Shown: positions 1 through 7,155, numbered from the stretch's first letter. The stretch is 14,159 nt of DNA from DATGMS01 sp040905145 (GCA_040905145.1 JBBDSC010000236.1:1-14159); one strand, 5' to 3'. Notes: generated by a model from the letters alone, not told the origin. A program made the numbers and translations.

Positions 1-167
1 GTATTGGTGTAGTTTCTTTGCCTATTGTTTATAATCAATTTAGCCATTACAAATGGCATTTAGACAGTTTTGTTTTTAAATACTGCGCCTTATATAGGGG
101 TGAAGTTGCAACTTTACCCATTACGGGGAAATGTAGCGAGGTTTGTGGCCGGTGTTAATTGGCGCAT
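1..167. other. Left-edge spacer with attC-like imperfect palindrome
   Basis: No convincing gene is seen. A plus-strand frame is open from base 3 to a TAA at 156-158, but it runs straight through a structured palindrome and resembles no family I know, so it may be chance or the end of a truncated gene. The palindrome has outer arms TGCGCC (84-89) and GGCGCA (161-166). Inside is a hairpin of 105-119 with 125-137: 12 pairs, two of them wobble, a two-base bulge at 111-112, one mismatch and a 5-nt loop. Bulged single-strand hairpins of this size resemble integron attC sites, but the canonical GTTRRRY/RYYYAAC ends are not clear (GTTAATT at 154-160 is only close). The restriction gene stops at 168, right next to it. 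Confidence 0.3.
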
Positions 168-1148
168 TTATGGACTTTTACCTTTTACAGAAAAATCCAT
201 AAGAAAGGTTTCATCATTAATTTTTTCAATTGTATAATCTGTCCTGCCATACCTTTCCAAATCCTCTACAGTAACTGGAGAACCTAATGCAACACCAATT
301 CTGTTTCGCACATACCTGCCAATTTCACTGTTGTCGTTTGTAGAATGAATTGCTTTTCTACCTTCTTGTGCTATCACACAATCAAATGCTTGACCATCGT
401 CAGTTATTAATGAAAAGTTAACTGTCAATGCTGGCAAAAAACCTTCTTTTCTTGAATCTAATCTTAAACTTAGGTATGCTTGATTTGGTTCTCGTTTACT
501 CCAAGAAACTTTGCCTGTAGCTTTACTAGTACTTTTTGAAAGTCGTTGTCCCCAATTTAAACCCGAAACTTGCGGTAAATCTCCTTTATTTGTGAGAAAG
601 CTTATTGTAACTCTTACATCAGGAATTTCCCAATTTATTTTCCCAGGTGGAACAATGCCAACAAATGGAATTACAATATGACTTTCAGGAACTACAATTT
701 CATGGTCAGGAATAAAGATACTATTCCTTAATAATTCGTCATAAAGATCCTTCGCTCCAATAGGACAATCGTCGTTAAGTTGATTTACCTGAAGATGCGT
801 AAAAAAACCATACTGACTATAATTTGCTGAACCTGTATAACCAATGCAGGGCTCTTCATTATTGTACCATGAATAAAATTTACAATGAACAGGAGGACTA
901 CTTCTATAATAATATCCTTTAAATTTATCTCCAAACTCTTTATGTAACGCAACAAATGCTAAATGGTCACTTTTGGCGTTCGGCATCCCAATTATAAGGT
1001 TGATTTCAAAATCATTTCTAATACCTAGCAACTCCACAACGTGTCTTCTAGCAAAAGTAGCAGAGGCATAACCACTGACAATATATAGTTTATTTGCAAT
1101 ACTTATAGGATTTATTAATGCAGTTGGATAGAGATTATCTAATATCAT
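168..1148 (-). CDS. NgoFVII-like PLD-family type II restriction endonuclease
   Basis: Predicted restriction endonuclease that would cut DNA left unmethylated by the neighbouring methyltransferase. The N-terminal third looks like the phospholipase-D-type nuclease fold of the NgoFVII/BfiI group: HCK at residues 88-90 (His88, Lys90) followed by GSANYS at 106-111, the HxK...GSxN pattern. These enzymes usually work as dimers and need no metal. The C-terminal half (about 165-326) has no motif I recognise and would carry DNA specificity. The ATG overlaps the methyltransferase stop by four bases (1145-1148), so translation is probably coupled and the methyltransferase is made first. The gene is clearly AT-rich compared with the ebo genes, as expected for a mobile RM system. 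Full length appears present. The recognition sequence cannot be read; GCSGC of NgoFVII should not be assumed. Confidence 0.8.
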   Translation of the reverse strand: MILDNLYPTALINPISIANKLYIVSGYASATFARRHVVELLGIRNDFEINLIIGMPNAKSDHLAFVALHKEFGDKFKGYYYRSSPPVHCKFYSWYNNEEPCIGYTGSANYSQYGFFTHLQVNQLNDDCPIGAKDLYDELLRNSIFIPDHEIVVPESHIVIPFVGIVPPGKINWEIPDVRVTISFLTNKGDLPQVSGLNWGQRLSKSTSKATGKVSWSKREPNQAYLSLRLDSRKEGFLPALTVNFSLITDDGQAFDCVIAQEGRKAIHSTNDNSEIGRYVRNRIGVALGSPVTVEDLERYGRTDYTIEKINDETFLMDFSVKGKSP

Positions 1149-2263
1149 AAATCTTTTAAATAATATTCTTCTGAAGGTTCCATAATTATTTTACCAAATA
1201 AATCTCTGTTTTTTGTTTCTATGTTTGGTAAAATATTGTCATAAGGAGTTCCTGCAAAAGTTTTTAAAAGAGCTTCGAAAATTAATTTAGCTCCTTTTGG
1301 AGGAACAGCCATGCCAATTTGTTTCCTGACACTTTCTTTTGAGCCACAAAAATCAAAATCATCAGGAAAGGTTTGTAAGCGAGCTCTTTCACGATTAGTT
1401 AGAGCTCGATTTTCTTCCCAATGATAAATATGAGTACCACCGCCGCCACTTCCAGTAACAGTATAAGCAGGCTTATTTGGGTCTAGTCGTTTATATATTT
1501 GACTTATTTTTGCTCCTTTAACATTTAACTTTAAATGGTCAGGCAGTGTTGCATTGAATGCATTTTGTCCGGGTTTAATATGTTTTAATCTTTCAACTAC
1601 AGTGGCAGATTGTTTTGTAAGTTCATTGTTTGGAGCGTTTTGAGGAATTGGTGGAATTTCTATTGCCTCACGAGAAGTTATAGTTTTTGGATTTTTTATG
1701 ACAGGAACTTTAAATGATAAGCCTAAATCATTTCTTATACCAACAATAATAATCCTATGTCTTGCTTGTGGAACTTCATAGTTCTCAAATTTATATAGGT
1801 TGGCAACAACATCATAACCAGTTGCTGTTAGTTCTTCGATTATCGTTTGGAAAGCATTTCCTTCATTTGAATTTCTCAGTCCTCCTACATTTTCAGCCAG
1901 AAACCACTTTGGCTGAAATTTTTGTAAAACTTTAACACCATAAGAATAAAGGGGACCATAATTTCCTTCAAAACCTTTTTGTTCCCCAACAATGGAAAAG
2001 TCATTGCAAGGAAATCCAAAAGCCAATCCATCTATCTGGGATAAGCTTTCCATGTTAAGGTTTCTAACATCATCACAAATTACTGAACCGACATTTTCTG
2101 GGCAAATATTTTTAGAATACGTTTCGCAAGTATCTTTTTCATAATCATTTGCCCATTCATGACTTATAGAAAATAGCTCTCCATTATGAACAAAGGAAGC
2201 ATCTCTTGCGCCAATTGCAATTCCTCCTGGTCCACAAAATAATTCTCCTAATTTAAAATTCAT
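1145..2263 (-). CDS. DNA cytosine-5 methyltransferase of a type II RM system
   Basis: Transfers methyl from S-adenosylmethionine to C5 of cytosine in a specific site, protecting host DNA from the partner nuclease. Canonical m5C motifs are present in order: motif I ELFCGPGGIA (7-16), motif IV GFPCNDFSIVG (83-93) with catalytic Cys86, motif VI ENVGGL (124-129), motif VIII QARHRIIIVG (166-175), then the target-recognition region, motif IX around RLDPNKPAYT and motif X QIGMAVPP near the C terminus. At 372 residues it is a normal length and shows no break. It is first in a two-gene unit with the endonuclease directly after it. A good TAnnTTTG promoter element lies just upstream (2280-2287). No controller-protein gene is seen. 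The sequence is AT-rich relative to the right-hand half of the window, consistent with horizontal acquisition. Confidence 0.93.
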   Translation of the reverse strand: MNFKLGELFCGPGGIAIGARDASFVHNGELFSISHEWANDYEKDTCETYSKNICPENVGSVICDDVRNLNMESLSQIDGLAFGFPCNDFSIVGEQKGFEGNYGPLYSYGVKVLQKFQPKWFLAENVGGLRNSNEGNAFQTIIEELTATGYDVVANLYKFENYEVPQARHRIIIVGIRNDLGLSFKVPVIKNPKTITSREAIEIPPIPQNAPNNELTKQSATVVERLKHIKPGQNAFNATLPDHLKLNVKGAKISQIYKRLDPNKPAYTVTGSGGGGTHIYHWEENRALTNRERARLQTFPDDFDFCGSKESVRKQIGMAVPPKGAKLIFEALLKTFAGTPYDNILPNIETKNRDLFGKIIMEPSEEYYLKDL

Positions 2264-2279
2264 GTTTTTTACTTTTTTT

Positions 2280-2287
2280 CAAAATTA
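2280..2287 (-). promoter_or_regulatory. Candidate Bacteroidota -7 element for the methyltransferase
   Basis: Read on the minus strand this is TAATTTTG, an exact match to the TAnnTTTG -7 element of Bacteroidota. It lies about 16 bases before the ATG at 2263, giving a very short leader. A partial -33 element (TTTC rather than TTTG) lies about 22 bases further upstream. The region is AT-rich, so a chance match is possible. Confidence 0.35.
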
Positions 2288-2534
2288 TAGAATTTTATTT
2301 GAGGAAGTTGAAATTATTGAATTATAATATTAATAAATAGAGATGTATATTTAAATTCGATGCACCGAATCTGACTATAGTGCCAGTTAACCCTTTGCCC
2401 TGTGTGGATTTGGAGCGTTCTGTGTCTACGCCAACAAATTTTTTAAATTACAGGGCCACTAAAAACATTACCTGCCTCTACCGCCAAAATGGGATAATAA
2501 GAGACAGACTAAGGGAGGATGGATGCATTGAAAT

Positions 2535-2590
2535 CTCCCCATCCCTAAGTCTCCCCGTCCCTAAGCCTCTCCGTCTCTCAGTCCCTAAGT
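2535..2590. repeat. Octamer array, seven 8-bp units (CTCCCCRT / CCCTAAGT type)
   Basis: Seven consecutive 8-bp units without a gap: CTCCCCAT, CCCTAAGT, CTCCCCGT, CCCTAAGC, CTCTCCGT, CTCTCAGT, CCCTAAGT. An imperfect reverse-complement of the same words lies at 2507-2522 (GACTAAGGGAGGATGG), so the region can fold into a stem-loop. It sits just past the stop of the Gfo/Idh gene and might act at its 3' end, but there is no T-run and this is inference. Confidence 0.8.
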
Positions 2591-2599
2591 CACCAAACA

Positions 2600-3805
2600 C
2601 TAAATTTCAAACTTGGTCCATTTGCCTTCCTCATTGGATTTAAGGACGGTTTGGATAAAACCCATGCCCCTCAGCCCTTCTTCCACGCCAGGAAAATCAT
2701 GGATTTCAGGATCATAGCCAGAAGGGTTGGCACTTTCGGCACTCAAACCTCCAGTAGCATTTTTCCGGGCTTCTTCTCCCCACCTTGCACGAAGTGCATA
2801 AGCGAAATTCCTGTAGATACTGGCAAATGTTTCCACATAGCCTTCAGGATGCCCCGCTGGTTGGCGGGTATGTGCCTGGGCATTTGCAGACAAGTTGCCC
2901 ACCCCTGTGCGAATAATGCGGGAGCCATTTTCCTGATTGGTTTGGATCAGGGTGTTAGGTTCCATCTGCTTCCATTTCAATCCTCCATGCTCTCCATAAA
3001 CCCTAATGTTCAGGTCATTTTCCTCACCATTACAGATCTGGCTGTCGTGAAGTATGCCTTTGGCCCCATTATCGAAGCGCAGCAGCACATTGGCATCGTC
3101 ATCCAGTCTTCTTCCTTCCACAAAAATTGTAAGGTCGGCAATCAGTTCGGTGATTTTCAGGCCCGTAAAATATTCCGCCAGGTTTTCGGCATGGGTGCCT
3201 AAATCGCCGATGCCTCCGGCTGCTCCGCATCTTGCCGGATCCGTGCGCCACTCTGCCTGTTTCTGACCGGAGGCTTCCAGCAAACCGGAGAGCCAGCCCT
3301 GTGGGTATTCCACAATCACTTTGCGGATTTTGCCTATGGCCCCGGATTTGATCAGGTGCCGCGCTTCCTTGACCATGGGGTAGGCGGTGTAATTATGGGT
3401 CAGCGCAAACAGCAGCCCTGACTTCTCAATCGTCTCTGCCAGCTGCTTGGCCTCTTCCATATTGAGGGTCATGGGCTTGTCCATCACCAGATGAAAACCG
3501 TTTTCTATCGCCATTTTAGCTGCCGGGAAATGGACATGGTTGGGTGTGACGACGGAAACAAAATCCATCCTTTCGCCTTCCGGAAGTTCTTTTTCCTTAA
3601 GGATCATTTCCTCGTAAGAGCCATATACGCGGTTGGCGGGAAGGTAATATGCCTCACCGGCAGCTCTGGATTTTTCGGGGTCGGAGCTGAATGCCCCACA
3701 AACCAATTCTATTTCACCATCAAGGGCAGCCCCACGACGGTGGACTGCACCGATGAAAGCATCCAAGCTTCCACCGATCATGCCCATTCTAATTTTTCTT
3801 GCCAT
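2600..3805 (-). CDS. Gfo/Idh/MocA family oxidoreductase
   Basis: NAD(P)-dependent oxidoreductase, probably acting on a sugar, inositol or sugar-acid hydroxyl; the substrate cannot be read from sequence. The N-terminal Rossmann domain has a glycine-rich loop at MGMIGGS (7-13), followed by TPNHVH (87-92) and DKP (109-111), the family's E/DKP motif carrying the conserved Lys110. The C-terminal alpha/beta domain contains GGIGDLGTHAENL (197-209) with the typical Asp201 and His205 pair. Length (401) is normal. There is no signal peptide, so it is probably cytoplasmic, although some relatives are Tat-exported. No clear Shine-Dalgarno precedes the ATG. It may be the third gene of an SDR-SDR-Gfo unit, but a 140-bp gap with a strong hairpin separates it from the upstream SDR. 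Confidence 0.88.
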   Translation of the reverse strand: MARKIRMGMIGGSLDAFIGAVHRRGAALDGEIELVCGAFSSDPEKSRAAGEAYYLPANRVYGSYEEMILKEKELPEGERMDFVSVVTPNHVHFPAAKMAIENGFHLVMDKPMTLNMEEAKQLAETIEKSGLLFALTHNYTAYPMVKEARHLIKSGAIGKIRKVIVEYPQGWLSGLLEASGQKQAEWRTDPARCGAAGGIGDLGTHAENLAEYFTGLKITELIADLTIFVEGRRLDDDANVLLRFDNGAKGILHDSQICNGEENDLNIRVYGEHGGLKWKQMEPNTLIQTNQENGSRIIRTGVGNLSANAQAHTRQPAGHPEGYVETFASIYRNFAYALRARWGEEARKNATGGLSAESANPSGYDPEIHDFPGVEEGLRGMGFIQTVLKSNEEGKWTKFEI

Positions 3806-3883
3806 TTTGGTAATTGTTATTGTTAAGGTTCTACCATTATTGTTTGTTAAAAATTGTATTTTTTCTTAACATTACAAAGATAT

Positions 3884-3943
3884 GAGACCGAAGACGGGAG
3901 AGTTACTCCGGTCTTCGGTCTTCCGACATCGGTCTCCGGTCTT
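3884..3943. repeat. Heptamer array (CGGTCTT) with strong stem-loop
   Basis: Five contiguous 7-bp units fill 3909-3943: CGGTCTT, CGGTCTT, CCGACAT, CGGTCTC, CGGTCTT. Two units of the reverse complement precede them (GAGACCG 3884-3890, AAGACGG 3891-3897). The arms 3885-3900 and 3906-3921 pair over 16 positions with one mismatch around a 5-nt loop (AGTTA). On the plus strand a T-run follows at 3942-3947, but no plus-strand gene ends here. On the minus strand it lies between the SDR stop and the next gene and could attenuate or process the transcript. Confidence 0.85.
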
Positions 3944-3945
3944 TT

Positions 3946-4719
3946 TTAAGTATTCAATTTAAGAAACCCGCCATCAATGGGGTAATCGGAACCCGTGATG
4001 AAAGAAGCTTCATCAGAACAAAGGTACAGCACCAGAAAAGCGATTTCTTCGGGATTGCCCATTCGGCCTATGGGTTGTGTTTTTGAAAGCTTTTCAAACA
4101 TTTCCTGTTTATTATCAGGATAATGTTTTTGTAAATAGCCATCCACAAAGGGGGTGTGTACCCTTCCTGGTGAAATGCAGTTGCAGCGGATGTTGTGGGA
4201 CAGGTAATCTTTTGCTACCGAAAGGGTGATGCCCAACACCGCCCCTTTGGTGGTGGAATAGGCAAATCGATCCATCAAACCTACGCTCGAGGCCACTGAA
4301 GCCAAATTTAAGACGGCCCCTCCCTTGGCTTTCATTACAGGGAGCACTTGATTCAAACAGTGATATACCCCCTTTACATTTACAGCCATCAGCTTGTCAA
4401 AATCTTCTTCGGAAGTGGTTTCTGCGGTGCCTATATGGGCAATGCCCGCATTGTTGACTAAAACATCAATGCTTGGGTATTTTTCGTTTATGGCTTTAAC
4501 AGCCTGCTTCACTTCCTGCAGAATGGCTACATTACATTTCTGGAAAAAAGCCTGCCCTTGCTGTGCTTTGATTTCCTCTACCACTGTCATGCCCCCTTCT
4601 TCATCCACATCCAGAATACATACCATGGCCCCTTGCTTGGCAAACAATAGGGAAATCGCCTTACCAATGCCACTGCCACCACCGGTGACTACTGCTACTT
4701 TATTGTCTAATCTGAGCAT
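3946..4719 (-). CDS. SDR family oxidoreductase, 2-keto-3-deoxy-L-fuconate dehydrogenase-like
   Basis: Classical short-chain dehydrogenase/reductase of the cytoplasm. TGGGSGIG (12-19) binds the dinucleotide, Asp37 at the end of beta-2 suggests NAD preference, NNAG is at 89-92, and the catalytic set Ser141, Tyr154 and Lys158 has the usual Ser-13-Tyr-4-Lys spacing. The segment SPGRVHTPF (183-191) and the following loop resemble SDRs that oxidise sugar-acid intermediates in L-fucose-type catabolism; that substrate call is inference and a generic 3-oxoacyl-ACP-reductase label is an alternative. Length 257 is normal. It lies 118 bp after another SDR and 140 bp before a Gfo/Idh gene, all on the same strand, which fits a catabolic unit, though the gaps are wide for a tight operon. 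Confidence 0.87.
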   Translation of the reverse strand: MLRLDNKVAVVTGGGSGIGKAISLLFAKQGAMVCILDVDEEGGMTVVEEIKAQQGQAFFQKCNVAILQEVKQAVKAINEKYPSIDVLVNNAGIAHIGTAETTSEEDFDKLMAVNVKGVYHCLNQVLPVMKAKGGAVLNLASVASSVGLMDRFAYSTTKGAVLGITLSVAKDYLSHNIRCNCISPGRVHTPFVDGYLQKHYPDNKQEMFEKLSKTQPIGRMGNPEEIAFLVLYLCSDEASFITGSDYPIDGGFLKLNT

Positions 4720-4837
4720 ATTATTTTTACTTTATTTTAAACATTTTGGTATCTTTTGGAAGGTTTGACAATTTGTCCATTTAAATTTTTTGCCTTTTGT
4801 TATTTGCTGTTTTGGTTTTGGCTTCGCCGGTTTGGGT

Positions 4838-5599
4838 TCAATAAGGGGAAGGACTGGTACAGGTCCAGCCACCGTCCACGATTAAATTTTGTCCGGTGAT
4901 ATGTCTGGCTTTATCCGATACCAAAAATAAAGCCGTATCGGCTATATCGGCCACATGGGCAGGACGTCCCATCGGGGTGATTTTTGACCAGGTCTTTTCA
5001 TATTCGGGGTCCATAATCGTCCTGTTGGTCAATGTAGCCCCCGGAGCTATGGTATTCACATTGATTTTATAGGAAGAAAGCTCTATGACCAGATTTTTGG
5101 CCAACATTTCCAAGGCGGCTTTACTCATTCCATAAGCCGCCAGGTTTTTATGCGCCTGGTGCCCGGTAACCGAGGAAGTAAACAGCAAGGAACCTCCGGT
5201 AACCTGCTGCTTCATTTGATTGGCTGCCGCTTGCGCCAAGAAGAAAGTGCCCCCTAAATTTACCTGCATCACCTTAAAAAACGATTCCGGTGAATAAGTG
5301 AAGAAGTCCCCGAAAAGTGTGATCCCCGCATTGGCTATAGCAATGTCCAATTGGCCGTAGGTGGAAACTGCTGTCCCCACCATTTTTTCGATCAGGGGAA
5401 TATCACTGCTATCCCCTGGCAGGGGGATGCATGTGCCATGAGTCTCTTCCATGATCATATCTGCCGCCTGTGCGGTTAAGCCTGGATCTAGATCATTTAA
5501 AAGTACCCGGGCTCCTTCTTTTGCCAAATATTTACTAATTTCAAAACCTATGCCCTGACCAGCACCGGTAACAATGGCTACCTTATCTTTAAAAATCAT
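4838..5599 (-). CDS. SDR family oxidoreductase (glucose-1-dehydrogenase / 3-oxoacyl-ACP reductase type)
   Basis: Second classical SDR. TGAGQGIG at 11-18 is the cofactor loop, Asp36 suggests NAD(H), the NNAG motif reads ANAG (89-92), and the catalytic residues are Ser143, Tyr156 and Lys160. The C-terminal part has IAPGATLTNRT and ends TCTSPSPY, a tail that in my recollection recurs in Bacteroidota sugar-associated SDRs. Length 253 is normal. Substrate unknown; pairing with another SDR and a Gfo/Idh enzyme suggests sequential oxidation of a sugar. It is the first gene of the minus-strand group and is divergent from the ebo genes, so its promoter should lie in 5600-5700, where I see no clear TAnnTTTG element. 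Confidence 0.87.
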   Translation of the reverse strand: MIFKDKVAIVTGAGQGIGFEISKYLAKEGARVLLNDLDPGLTAQAADMIMEETHGTCIPLPGDSSDIPLIEKMVGTAVSTYGQLDIAIANAGITLFGDFFTYSPESFFKVMQVNLGGTFFLAQAAANQMKQQVTGGSLLFTSSVTGHQAHKNLAAYGMSKAALEMLAKNLVIELSSYKINVNTIAPGATLTNRTIMDPEYEKTWSKITPMGRPAHVADIADTALFLVSDKARHITGQNLIVDGGWTCTSPSPY

Positions 5600-5825
5600 G
5601 TGGAAAATTATTTCATCTATTTTTCGCTATCACTTTGTCTTCTGCTAGCAATGAGAATTAAAAGTATAATAATAAATTTTATTATGCCAATATCCAACAG
5701 TATTTCCATGGACTATATACCATCTGCTTTGGATCTAATTGTTTCACGCCAGCCTTCCGGTAAGCAGGCAAAATAATAGGAGGAAAGAAAAGACGAAAAG
5801 ACGAATGAACAAAGAGTGGAGGTTC

Positions 5826-5864
5826 ACACGGCTGCGCAAAGAAGACGCAGCGTGTTTGTTTTTT
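5826..5864 (+). terminator. Orphan terminator-like hairpin
   Basis: ACAC plus GCTGCG (5826-5829, 5831-5836, one bulged G at 5830) pair with CGCAGC plus GTGT (5846-5855) across a 9-nt loop. A T-rich tract follows (5855-5864, one G interruption). This is the form of a Rho-independent terminator on the plus strand, but no plus-strand gene ends before it, so it may serve an unseen small RNA, be a remnant, or be only part of the CGCAGCG repeat cluster. Confidence 0.45.
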
Positions 5865-5872
5865 CAATTTCT

Positions 5873-5890
5873 ACGCAGCGATCGCTGCGT
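5873..5890. repeat. 18-bp perfect palindrome around GCGATCGC
   Basis: ACGCAGCGATCGCTGCGT equals its own reverse complement over all 18 bases. Its half-site CGCAGCG also appears in the hairpin just upstream (5846-5852). The outer flanks GGTTCAC (5821-5827) and GTGAAACC (5890-5897) are also nearly complementary, so 5821-5897 can fold in several competing ways. It could be a binding site for a dimeric protein or a cruciform. Confidence 0.7.
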
Positions 5891-5962
5891 GAAACCTTTT
5901 AACGGCCGATCCCAAAACCATACATTTATATTTAACCCCATTATACATATGCCCCTGATCTG

Positions 5963-5990
5963 CCGTGGACCGTCGACTGTGGACTGTTGA
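5963..5990. repeat. Heptamer array, four units of CYGTBGA
   Basis: Four contiguous 7-bp units: CCGTGGA, CCGTCGA, CTGTGGA, CTGTTGA. Positions 1, 3, 4, 6 and 7 are invariant; changes fall at positions 2 and 5. The array ends three bases before the possible eboA remnant begins, so it marks a candidate breakpoint. Confidence 0.8.
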
Positions 5991-5992
5991 CT

Positions 5993-6109
5993 TTTCACGT
6001 TCGGGTAGAGCAGGCAAGAGCATCTATTACCATCTCTGATCATGAAAACAATCCATCAACGGTCAAAGCTCTTCAGAGAAGTGCAACTTTCCATATTAGA
6101 AGTGAATAA
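5993..6109 (+). pseudogene. Possible 3' remnant of eboA
   Basis: 38 sense codons and a TAA (6107-6109) in one plus-strand frame, beginning immediately after the heptamer array and ending 90 bp before eboB. The peptide contains VEQARASITISDHENNPS then TVKALQRSATFHIRSE. By eye this has the look of the C-terminal helical-repeat tail of EboA-type proteins (EQ..A...IS....P...AL...). No start codon or ribosome-binding site precedes it and nothing EboA-like is visible further upstream. The match is from memory and weak; chance open frame is a real alternative. Confidence 0.25.
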
Positions 6110-6199
6110 TACCATTGATCATTAATTTTTTTGTTTTAATTTGTAAAGTGTTTAGGTTAGATGTTTGGTTAAATCCAAGTAAATAAAATAGATATAGTT

Positions 6200-7108
6200 A
6201 TGATGTTTATAGATCCACACATCCATGTGACTTCCCGGACTACCGATGATTATGAAGCCATGAGAAAAGCAGGTATAGTAGCCATTATAGAACCGGCTTT
6301 TTGGTTGGGACAGCCAAGGACCAAAGTTGGAAGTTTTCAGGATTATTTTAGCAGCTTGATTGGTTGGGAGCGGTTCAGGGCGAAGCAATTTGGCATATAC
6401 CATTATTGTACCATGGGCCTAAATTCAAAAGAGGCAAACAACGAACCGCTGGCCGAACAGGTAATGGAACTGTTACCGCTTTACGTTGGCAAAGAAGGTG
6501 TAGTGGCTATTGGCGAAATTGGTTATGATGACCAGACTGCTGCTGAAGACAGGTTCTATCGGTTACAGCTGGAATTGGCCAAAGAAGTAAACCTTCCAGT
6601 CATGATCCATACTCCCCATAGGGACAAGAAAAAAGGAACTACACGGAGTATGGATGTGAGTGAGGAGCATGGTCTGAATCCAGGAATGGTAGTAGTAGAC
6701 CATAATAATGAGGAAACCGTAAAAGAAGTTTTGGATAGAGGATACTGGGCAGCTTTCACCATTTACCCCCATACCAAAATGGGCAGTGAACGGATGGTGG
6801 AAGTCGTCCGGCAATATGGCCCCGAACGCATTATCATAGACAGTGCGGCTGACTGGGGGATAAGTGACCCCTTGGCCGTGCCAAAAACAGCTGCTCTGAT
6901 GCAGGAAAAGGGCATATCTGAGGAGCATATCAGGCTCACCTGTTATCAGAATGCGCTGACTGCTTACGGTCAAAGTGGTCAGATGGATGAGAAAGACTGG
7001 TTGGAAGCAGAGCCTATCGATCAGAGTCAAAAGCGTGATGGGAACACCATTTTGCGCGGTGGACAAACCCCCAAGGTGGAGGGATCTTCGGATATAGTAG
7101 AAAATTAG
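6200..7108 (+). CDS. eboB: TatD-like metal-dependent hydrolase EboB
   Basis: TIM-barrel metal hydrolase of the TatD/amidohydrolase group, first gene of the ebo set here. Metal-ligand motifs are present: HIH (residues 7-9) on strand 1, a Glu in GEIGYDD, His in MIHTPH, His in VVDHNNEE and Asp in IIDSAADWG. The order fits the family. Length 302 is slightly longer than a typical TatD protein because of a C-terminal tail rich in polar residues and Gly (after about residue 270). Two in-frame ATGs stand together (6200 and 6203); the second gives MFIDPHIH and may be the true start. No signal peptide, so cytoplasmic. Ebo association rests on the downstream eboC-F genes. Substrate unknown. Confidence 0.88.
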   Translation: MMFIDPHIHVTSRTTDDYEAMRKAGIVAIIEPAFWLGQPRTKVGSFQDYFSSLIGWERFRAKQFGIYHYCTMGLNSKEANNEPLAEQVMELLPLYVGKEGVVAIGEIGYDDQTAAEDRFYRLQLELAKEVNLPVMIHTPHRDKKKGTTRSMDVSEEHGLNPGMVVVDHNNEETVKEVLDRGYWAAFTIYPHTKMGSERMVEVVRQYGPERIIIDSAADWGISDPLAVPKTAALMQEKGISEEHIRLTCYQNALTAYGQSGQMDEKDWLEAEPIDQSQKRDGNTILRGGQTPKVEGSSDIVEN

Positions 7109-7155
7109 TTCTGAAAGCAGTATTTTTAACCAGGAAAAGAGCCAGGAAAAACGGA

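Larger units (their letters stand above)
2264..2599. other. Spacer between RM pair and oxidoreductase gene
   Basis: No gene is supported. The part nearest the methyltransferase is AT-rich and carries its promoter candidate. ATTCG (2355-2359) and CGAAT (2366-2370) form a small perfect inverted repeat around ATGCAC, a possible operator or hairpin. From about 2500 the composition changes to purine- then pyrimidine-rich and holds the octamer array listed separately. The change in composition may mark the edge of the acquired RM segment. Confidence 0.5.
5600..6199. other. 600-bp divergent gap without an intact gene
   Basis: This is where eboA would normally be expected, directly upstream of eboB. 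Instead there are: a plain AT-rich stretch next to the SDR start; two tandem GAAAAGAC octamers (5787-5802); a terminator-like hairpin (5826-5855); an 18-bp palindrome (5873-5890); a heptamer array (5963-5990); and an open stretch ending at 6109 that could be an eboA tail. The eboB promoter is probably within 6110-6190; GATGTTTG (6160-6167) is one mismatch from TAnnTTTG, with TTTG at 6140-6143, but the spacing is too short for confidence. Confidence 0.6.

Noticed and set aside
2380..2643. Plus-strand open frame of 87 codons between the methyltransferase and the Gfo/Idh gene
   Set aside because: Its second half is the octamer array and it runs into the 3' end of the opposite gene; no conserved features.
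2535..3943. CRISPR array
   Set aside because: Repeats are contiguous 7-8-bp units without unique spacers of 25-40 bp, and no cas gene is present.
5873..5890. HIP1-type site (GCGATCGC) as a sign of cyanobacterial origin
   Set aside because: Only this one copy was noticed, within a larger palindrome; gene content and promoter style fit Bacteroidota.
5739..5990. Plus-strand open frame of 83 codons in the SDR-eboB gap
   Set aside because: It covers the GAAAAGAC tandem, hairpin, palindrome and heptamer array; the coding look comes from lack of stops in repeats.
7109..7155. Terminator between eboB and eboC
   Set aside because: No stem followed by a T-run; the gap is short and the genes look co-transcribed.
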